DNA of 64,000 nt from JANXQG01 sp963709175. GTDB taxonomy: Bacteria > Planctomycetota > Planctomycetia > Pirellulales > Thermoguttaceae. The notes below the pieces were generated by a model, which was given only the letters and a program-made list of their open reading frames with translations, made no database searches and was not told the origin of the DNA. Positions 56,001-64,000 of this stretch are shown here, piece by piece. Made by a program: the position numbers and the translations under genes. The stretch spans positions 1-64,000 of the forward strand of contig CAVPVK010000015.1 of assembly GCA_963709175.1 (NCBI GenBank), written 5' to 3'. Within the stretch, counting starts at the first letter, position 1. The number at the start of each line of letters is the position of its first letter.

Positions 56001-59000
56001 CAGCTTCCCGCCGTCGATCATCGGCAACCGGCCCGGACCGCGCAGCCAGGTCGATGATCGGCAACAGCTTCCCGCCGTAGGGCAGGACCGCGGCAAGGTC
56101 GATGATCGGCACGGCCGGCACGACGGGCACCACCGCGGCCGTTGCCAGCCGTGGCCCTGGATGATCGGCAACAGCTTCCCGGCTGTCGATCGGCACGGCC
56201 GGCACGACGTTCCCGGTTGTCGATCGGCACGACGGGCACCACGGGCACGACCGCGGCCGTTGCCACCCGTGGCCCTGGATGATCGGCAACAGCTTCCCGG
56301 CTGTCGATCGGCACGGCCGGCACGACGTTCCCGGTTGTCGATCGGCACGACGGGCACCACGGGCACGACCGCGGCCGTTGCGAGCCGTGGCCCTGGATGA
56401 TCGGCACGACGTTCCCGGCGTCGATCGGCACGGGCACGACTCGGCACCAGCTTCCCGCCGTCGATCATCGGCAACAGGCCCGGACCGCGAGCCAGGCCGA
56501 TGATCGGCACCAGCTTCCCGGCGTCGATCGGCACCACGGGCACGACGGCGGCCGTTGCCAGCCGTGGCCCTGGATGATCGGCACGACCTTCCCGGCTGTC
56601 GATCGGCACGGCCGGCACGACGGCAACCGTTGCGAGCGCCGGCAACAGCTTCCCGGCGTCGATCATCGGCAACAGGCCCGGACCGCGCAGCCAGGTCGAT
56701 GATCGGCAACAGCTTCCCGGCGTCGATCGACACGACGGGCACCACCGCGGCCGTTGCGAGCCGTGGCCCTGGATGATCGGCAACAGCTTCCCGGCTGTCG
56801 AGGCGCGGCCGGCACCACGGGCACCACCGCGGCCGTTGCGAGCCGTGGCCCTGGATGATCGGCAACAGCTTCCCGGCGTCGATCGGCACCACGGGCACCA
56901 GCTTCCCGCCGTAGGGCACGACCGCGGCAAGGTCGATGATCGACACGGCCGGCACGACCGCGGCCGTTGCCAGCCGTGGCCCTGGATGATCGGCACGACG
57001 TTCCCGGCGTCGATCGGCACGGGCACCACGGGCACGACGTTCCCGCCGTCGATGATCGGCAACAGGACCGCGGCCGTTGCAAGCGCCGGCACGACGTTCC
57101 CGGCTGTCGATGATCGGCAACAGGACCGCGCAGCCAGGTCGATGATCGGCAACAGCTTCCCGCCGTAGGGCAGGACCGCGGCAAGGTCGATGATCGGCAC
57201 GGCCGGCACGACGGGCACGACCGCGGCCGTTGCCACCCGTGGCCCTGGATGATCGGCAACAGCTTCCCGGCTGTCGATCGGCACGGGCACCACGGGCACG
57301 ACGTTCCCGCCGTCGATGATCGGCAACAGGACCGCGGCCGTTGCAAGCCGCGGCCCTGGATGATCGGCACGACGTTCCCGCCGTCGATGATCGGCACGAC
57401 GTTCCCGCCGTCGATCGACACGGCCGGCACGGCCGGCACGACGGACACCACCGCGGCCGTTGCCAGCCGTGGCCCTGGATGATCGGCACGACGTTCCCGG
57501 CTGTCGAGGCGCGGCACCACCTTCCCGCCGTCGATCGGCACGGGCACCACGGGCACCAGCTTCCCGCCGTAGGGCAGGACCGCGGCAAGGTCGATGATCG
57601 ACACGGCCGGCACGACGGGCACCGCGCAGCCAGGTCGATGATCGGCACCACCTTCCCGGCTGTCGATCGGCACGACGGGCACCACGGGCACCGTTGCGAG
57701 CCGTGGCCCTGGATGATCGGCACGGGCACGACTCGGCACCAGCTTCCCGCCGTCGATCATCGGCAACAGGCCCGGACCGCGCAGCCAGGTCGATGATCGG
57801 CACCACCTTCCCGGCTGTCGATCGGCACGGGCACCACGGGCACCAGCTTCCCGCCGTAGGGCAGGACCGCGGCAAGGTCGATGATCGACACGGCCGGCAC
57901 GACGGGCACCGCGAGCCAGGTCGATGATCGGCAACAGCTTCCCGCCGTAGGGCAGGACCGCGGCAAGGTCGATGATCGGCACGGCCGGCACGACGGGCAC
58001 CGCGCAGCCAGGTCGATGATCGGCACCACCTTCCCGGCTGTCGATCGGCACGACGGGCACCACGGGCACCGTTGCGAGCCGTGGCCCTGGATGATCGGCA
58101 CGACGTTCCCGGCTGTCGAGGCGCGGCACCACCTTCCCGCCGTCGATCGGCACGGGCACCACGGGCACCAGCTTCCCGCCGTAGGGCAGGACCGCGGCAA
58201 GGTCGATGATCGACACGGCCGGCACGACGGGCACCGCGCAGCCAGGTCGATGATCGGCACCACCTTCCCGGCTGTCGATCGGCACGACGGGCACCACGGG
58301 CACCGTTGCGAGCCGTGGCCCTGGATGATCGGCACGGGCACGACTCGGCACCAGCTTCCCGCCGTCGATCATCGGCAACCGGCCCGGACCGCGCAGCCAG
58401 GTCGATGATCGGCAACAGCTTCCCGCCGTAGGGCAGGACCGCGGCAAGGTCGATGATCGGCACGGCCGGCACGACGGGCACCACCGCGGCCGTTGCCACC
58501 CGTGGCCCTGGATGATCGGCAACAGCTTCCCGGCTGTCGATCGGCACGGCCGGCACGACGTTCCCGGTTGTCGATCGGCACGACGGGCACCACGGGCACG
58601 ACCGCGGCCGTTGCCACCCGTGGCCCTGGATGATCGGCAACAGCTTCCCGGCTGTCGATCGGCACGGCCGGCACGACGTTCCCGGTTGTCGATCGGCACG
58701 ACGGGCACCACGGGCACGACCGCGGCCGTTGCGAGCCGTGGCCCTGGATGATCGGCACGACGTTCCCGGCGTCGATCGGCACGGGCACGACTCGGCACCA
58801 GCTTCCCGCCGTCGATCATCGGCAACAGGCCCGGACCGCGCAGGCCAGGCCGATGATCGGCACCAGCTTCCCGGCGTCGATCGGCACCACGGGCACGACG
58901 GCGGCCGTTGCCACCCGTGGCCCTGGATGATCGGCACGACGTTCCCGGCTGTCGATCGGCACGGCCGGCACGACGGCAACCGTTGCGCCGGCAACAGCTT

Positions 59001-62000
59001 CCCGGCGTCGATCATCGGCAACAGGCCCGGACCGCGAGCCAGGTCGATGATCGGCACCACCTTCCCGGCGTCGATCATCGGCAACAGGCCCGGACCGCGG
59101 CCAGGTCGATGATCGGCACCACCTTCCCGGCGTCGATCGACACGACGGGCACCACCGCGGCCGTTGCGAGCCGTGGCCCTGGATGATCGGCACCAGCTTC
59201 CCGGCTGTCGAGGCGCGGCCGGCACCACGGGCACCACCGCGGCCGTTGCAAGCCGTGGCCCTGGATGATCGGCACCAGCTTCCCGGCGTCGATCGGCACG
59301 ACGGGCACCAGCTTCCCGCCGTAGGGCAGGACCGCGGCAAGGTCGATGATCGACACGGCCGGCACGACGGGCACCGCGCAGCCAGGTCGATGATCGGCAC
59401 CACCTTCCCGGCTGTCGATCGGCACGACGGGCACCACGGGCACCGTTGCGAGCCGTGGCCCTGGATGATCGGCACGGGCACGACTCGGCACCAGCTTCCC
59501 GCCGTCGATCATCGGCAACCGGCCCGGACCGCGCAGCCAGGTCGATGATCGGCAACAGCTTCCCGCCGTCGGGCAGGACCGCGGCAAGGTCGATGATCGG
59601 CACGGCCGGCACGACGGGCACCACCGCGGCCGTTGCCACCCGTGGCCCTGGATGATCGGCAACAGCTTCCCGGCTGTCGATCGGCACGGCCGGCACGACG
59701 TTCCCGGTTGTCGATCGGCACGACGGGCACCACGGGCACGACCGCGGCCGTTGCGAGCCGTGGCCCTGGATGATCGGCACGACGTTCCCGGCGTCGATCG
59801 GCACGGGCACGACTCGGCACCAGCTTCCCGCCGTCGATCATCGGCAACAGGCCCGGACCGCGCAGCCAGGCCGATGATCGGCAACAGCTTCCCGGCGTCG
59901 ATCGGCACCACGGGCACGACGGCGGCCGTTGCCACCCGTGGCCCTGGATGATCGGCACGACGTTCCCGGCTGTCGATCGGCACGGCCGGCACGACGGCAA
60001 CCGTTGCGAGCCGGCAACAGCTTCCCGGCGTCGATCATCGGCAACAGGCCCGGACCGCGCAGCCAGGTCGATGATCGGCACCACCTTCCCGGCGTCGATC
60101 ATCGGCAACAGGCCCGGACCGCGCAGCCAGGTCGATGATCGGCACCACCTTCCCGGCGTCGATCGACACGACGGGCACCACCGCGGCCGTTGCGAGCCGT
60201 GGCCCTGGATGATCGGCAACAGCTTCCCGGCTGTCGAGGCGCGGCCGGCACCACGGGCACCACCGCGGCCGTTGCAAGCCGTGGCCCTGGATGATCGGCA
60301 ACAGCTTCCCGGCGTCGATCGGCACCACGGGCACCAGCTTCCCGCCGTAGGGCACGACCGCGGCAAGGTCGATGATCGACACGGCCGGCACGACGGGCAC
60401 CGCGCAGCCAGGTCGATGATCGGCAACAGCTTCCCGCCGTAGGGCAGGACCGCGGCAAGGTCGATGATCGGCACGGCCGGCACGACGTTCCCGGCTGTCG
60501 AGGCGCGGCACCACCTTCCCGCCGTCGATCGGCACGGGCACCACGGGCACCAGCTTCCCGCCGTAGGGCAGGACCGCGGCAAGGTCGATGATCGGCACGA
60601 CTCGGCACCACGGGCACGACCGCGGCCGTTGCAAGCGCCGGCACGGGCACCGCGCAGCCAGGTCGATGATCGGCACGACATTCCCGGCTGTCGAGGCGCG
60701 GCACGACGTTCCCGCGGTCGATCGGCACGACGGGCACCACCGCGGCCGTTGCAAGCCGTGGCCCGTGGCCCTGGATGATCGGCAACAGCTTCCCGGCGTC
60801 GATCATCGGCAACACGACCGCGGCCGTTGCCACCCGTGGCCCTGGATGATCGGCAACAGCTTCCCGGCGTCGATCGGCACGGCCGGCACGGCCGGCACGG
60901 CCGGCACGACCGGCACCACCGCGGCCGTTGCGAGCCGTGGCCCTGGATGATCGGCACGACGTTCCCGCCGTCGATCGGCACGGCCGGCACGACGGGCACC
61001 AGCTTCCCGCCGTCAATCATCGGCAACAGGGCAGGACCGCGCAGCTAGGTCGATGATCGGCACCACCTTCCCGGTTGTCAATCGACACGACCGGCACCAC
61101 CGCGGCCGTTGCCAGCACCGGCACGACTCGGCACCAGCTTCCCGGCTGTCGATCGGCACGGGCACGACTCGGCACGACGGGCACGACGTTCCCGGCTGTC
61201 GAGGCGCGGCACGACGTTCCCGCCGTCGATCATCGGCAACAGGCCCGGACCGCGCAGCCAGGTCGATGATCGGCACCAGCTTCCCGGCGTCGATCGGCAC
61301 GGGCACCACGGGCACGACGTTCCCGGCGTCGATCGGCACCACGGGCACGACGGGCACCACCTTCCCGCCGTCGATCGGCAACAGGGCAGGACCGCGCAGC
61401 CAGGTCGATGATCGGCACCAGCTTCCCGCCGTCGATCGGCACGACGGGCACCACGGGCACCGTTGCGAGCCGTGGCCCTGGATGATCGGCACGACGTTCC
61501 CGCCGTCGATCGGCACGGGCACCACGGGCACCAGCTTCCCGGTTGTCGAGGCGCGGCACCACCTTCCCGGCGTCGATCATCGGCAACAGGACCGCGGCCG
61601 TTGCGAGCCGTGGCCCTGGATGATCGGCACGACGTTCCCGGCTGTCGATCGGCACGGCCGGCACGACGGGCACCAGCTTCCCGCCGTCAATCATCGGCAA
61701 CAGGGCAGGACCGCGCAGCAGGTCGATGATCGGCACCACCTTCCCGGCTGTCGATCGGCACGACGGGCACCACGGGCACCGTTGCGAGCCGTGGCCCTGG
61801 ATGATCGGCACGGGCACGACTCGGCACCAGCTTCCCGCCGTCGATCATCGGCAACCGGCCCGGACCGCGCAGCCAGGTCGATGATCGGCAACAGCTTCCC
61901 GCCGTAGGGCAGGACCGCGGCAAGGTCGATGATCGGCACGGCCGGCACGACGGGCACCACCGCGGCCGTTGCCACCCGTGGCCCTGGATGATCGGCAACA

Positions 62001-64000
62001 GCTTCCCGGCTGTCGATCGGCACGGGCACCACGGGCACGACGTTCCCGCCGTCGATGATCGGCAACAGGACCGCGGCCGTTGCAAGTGCCGGCACGACGT
62101 TCCCGGCTGTCGATGATCGGCAACAGGACCGCGGCCGTTGCAAGCCGCGGCCCTGGATGATCGGCACGACGTTCCCGCCGTCGATCGACACGGCCGGCAC
62201 GGCCGGCACGACGGGCACCACCGCGGCCGTTGCCACCCGTGGCCCTGGATGATCGGCACGACGTTCCCGGCTGTCGAGGCGCGGCACCACCTTCCCGCCG
62301 TCGATCATCGGCAACAGGCCCGGACCGCGCAGCCAGGCCGATGATCGGCACCAGCTTCCCGGCGTCGATCGGCACCACGGGCACGACGGCGGCCGTTGCC
62401 ACCCGTGGCCCTGGATGATCGGCACGACGTTCCCGGCTGTCGATCGGCACGGCCGGCACGACGGCAACCGTTGCGAGCGCCGGCAACAGCTTCCCGGCGT
62501 CGATCATCGGCAACAGGCCCGGACCGCGCAGCCAGGTCGATGATCGGCAACAGCTTCCCGGCGTCGATCGACACGACGGGCACCACCGCGGCCGTTGCGA
62601 GCCGTGGCCCTGGATGATCGGCAACAGCTTCCCGGCTGTCGAGGCGCGGCCGGCACCACGGGCACCACCGCGGCCGTTGCAAGCCGTGGCCCTGGATGAT
62701 CGGCAACAGCTTCCCGGCGTCGATCGGCACCACGGGCACCAGCTTCCCGCCGTAGGGCACGACCGCGGCAAGGTCGATGATCGACACGGCCGGCACGACC
62801 GCGGCCGTTGCCACCCGTGGCCCTGGATGATCGGCACGACGTTCCCGGCGTCGATCGGCACGGGCACCACGGGCACGACGTTCCCGCCGTCGATGATCGG
62901 CAACAGGACCGCGGCCGTTGCAAGCGCCGGCACGACGTTCCCGGCTGTCGATGATCGGCAACAGGACCGCGAGCCAGGTCGATGATCGGCAACAGCTTCC
63001 CGCCGTAGGGCAGGACCGCGGCAAGGTCGATGATCGGCACGGCCGGCACGACGGGCACCGCGCAGCCAGGTCGATGATCGGCACCACCTTCCCGGCTGTC
63101 GATCGGCACGACGGGCACCACGGGCACCGTTGCGAGCCGTGGCCCTGGATGATCGGCACGGGCACGACTCGGCACCAGCTTCCCGCCGTCGATCATCGGC
63201 AACCGGCCCGGACCGCGCAGCCAGGTCGATGATCGGCAACAGCTTCCCGCCGTAGGGCAGGACCGCGGCAAGGTCGATGATCGGCACGGCCGGCACGACG
63301 GGCACCACCGCGGCCGTTGCCACCCGTGGCCCTGGATGATCGGCAACAGCTTCCCGGCTGTCGATCGGCACGGGCACCACGGGCACGACGTTCCCGCCGT
63401 CGATGATCGGCAACAGGACCGCGGCCGTTGCAAGCCGCGGCCCTGGATGATCGGCACGACGTTCCCGCCGTCGATGATCGGCACGACGTTCCCGCCGTCG
63501 ATCGACACGGCCGGCACGGCCGGCACGACGGACACCACCGCGGCCGTTGCCACCCGTGGCCCTGGATGATCGGCACGACGTTCCCGGCTGTCGAGGCGCG
63601 GCACCACCTTCCCGCCGTCGATCGGCACGGGCACCACGGGCACCAGCTTCCCGCCGTAGGGCAGGACCGCGGCAAGGTCGATGATCGACACGGCCGGCAC
63701 GACGGGCACCGCGCAGCCAGGTCGATGATCGGCACCACCTTCCCGGCTGTCGATCGGCACGACGGGCACCACGGGCACCGTTGCGAGCCGTGGCCCTGGA
63801 TGATCGGCACGGGCACGACTCGGCACCAGCTTCCCGCCGTCGATCATCGGCAACAGGCCCGGACCGCGCAGCCAGGTCGATGATCGGCACCACCTTCCCG
63901 GCTGTCGATCGGCACGGGCACCACGGGCACCAGCTTCCCGCCGTAGGGCAGGACCGCGGCAAGGTCGATGATCGACACGGCCGGCACGACGGGCACCGCG
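50041..64000 (+). repeat. GGCAC word array, block 6, runs off the window
   Basis: Nearly 14 kb without an island. Contains large internal duplications: 50211-51780 recurs at about 60147-61720 (offset about 9.94 kb, with 1-base changes such as GCGCCGG to GCACCGG). All six frames are largely open, including a minus-strand frame of 2399 codons, because the words lack stops in most phases; this is not evidence for coding. Confidence 0.9.
54898..55445 (+). repeat. segmental duplication unit inside the array
   Basis: This 548-bp stretch recurs at 57249-57796 (offset 2351) and, with slight change, at 63336-63883 (offset 8438 from the first). The three are nearly identical, so the array also grows by copying long blocks and not only single words. 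Confidence 0.8.

Noticed and set aside
52611..59810. A 2399-codon open reading frame on the minus strand and dozens of long ORFs in all six frames of the array
   Set aside because: The frames are open because the GC-rich words rarely contain stops. Word lengths (9, 24, 25, 27, 41 bases) shift the phase repeatedly, and equally long frames exist in other phases. The products are low-complexity and lack a consistent repeat at protein level.
34244..64000. CRISPR array
   Set aside because: There are no constant-length repeats alternating with unique spacers, no leader and no cas gene. The same words serve as both repeat and spacer.
34244..64000. Ordinary VNTR or satellite with one period
   Set aside because: Word order changes continually; I could not find one period that holds for more than a few hundred bases.
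34244..64000. Diversity-generating retroelement variable region
   Set aside because: No reverse transcriptase, no template/variable repeat pair and no adenine-specific substitution pattern is visible.

Overview
The window is GC-rich accessory DNA that looks like a planctomycete-type genome or a phage of one. No taxonomic marker is present. The pointers are the high GC, many starts without a clear Shine-Dalgarno, and dense intergenic hairpins of the GTGGAC type. Nearly all recognisable genes from 1 to 31.9 kb are phage genes on the + strand, many overlapping by ATGA or GTGA, which suggests a temperate phage or prophage. Many of its genes are split by single-base frameshifts. This points to indel errors in the consensus or to a decaying element, so product calls for split genes rest on domains seen in two or more frames.

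Layout: 1-37 is the 3' end of a tRNA gene, a possible integration edge. 0.1-3.4 kb is an early/regulatory block with an XRE repressor carrying operator-promoters on both sides, a Zn-binding putative DNA-binding protein and a phage-borne CsrA. 3.4-6.0 kb has hairpin-rich non-coding DNA and a tyrosine integrase. 6.0-11.4 kb holds replication-type genes (a 5'-3' exonuclease, a winged-helix protein, a 548-residue unknown). 11.4-13.3 kb carries two DNA methylases (adenine D12-type and cytosine C5-type). 13.5-18.5 kb has one minus-strand gene, an HNH nuclease, exported proteins and a papain-like peptidase. 18.7-23.6 kb has membrane/holin-like proteins, a glycosyltransferase and secreted or virion surface proteins. 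23.6-31.9 kb is the packaging/head module: terminase, small Zn proteins, a connector-like protein, a portal fused to a C39-type peptidase, then prohead protease, scaffold and capsid. The capsid gene is cut off at about 31.8 kb, where an unrelated gene fragment, a large serine recombinase (32.1-34.0 kb) and a small Zn protein begin.

From 34.24 kb to the right edge, about 27 kb is a very large array built from a small vocabulary of 9-40 bp words, nearly all joined at GGCAC or GGCAA and all in one orientation. It is not a simple tandem repeat: words are re-ordered, and kilobase blocks are duplicated. Islands of ordinary sequence sit inside it: 38.46-39.37 kb (regulatory DNA and a basic peptide), 46.85-47.2 kb (a class II tRNA with a GAU anticodon and a terminator), 47.45-47.8 kb, 48.29-49.2 kb (two minus-strand phage genes) and 49.78-50.04 kb. 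Several islands share regulatory sequence with the phage at 1-31.9 kb. My reading is that the array has grown inside the intergenic spaces of the same or a sister phage.

Most unusual items: the word array itself; the serine-type tRNA with a non-serine anticodon next to an inverted copy carrying a GAA anticodon; the portal-peptidase fusion; the repressor with twin spacer operators; and a conserved non-coding block before terminase that recurs in the array.
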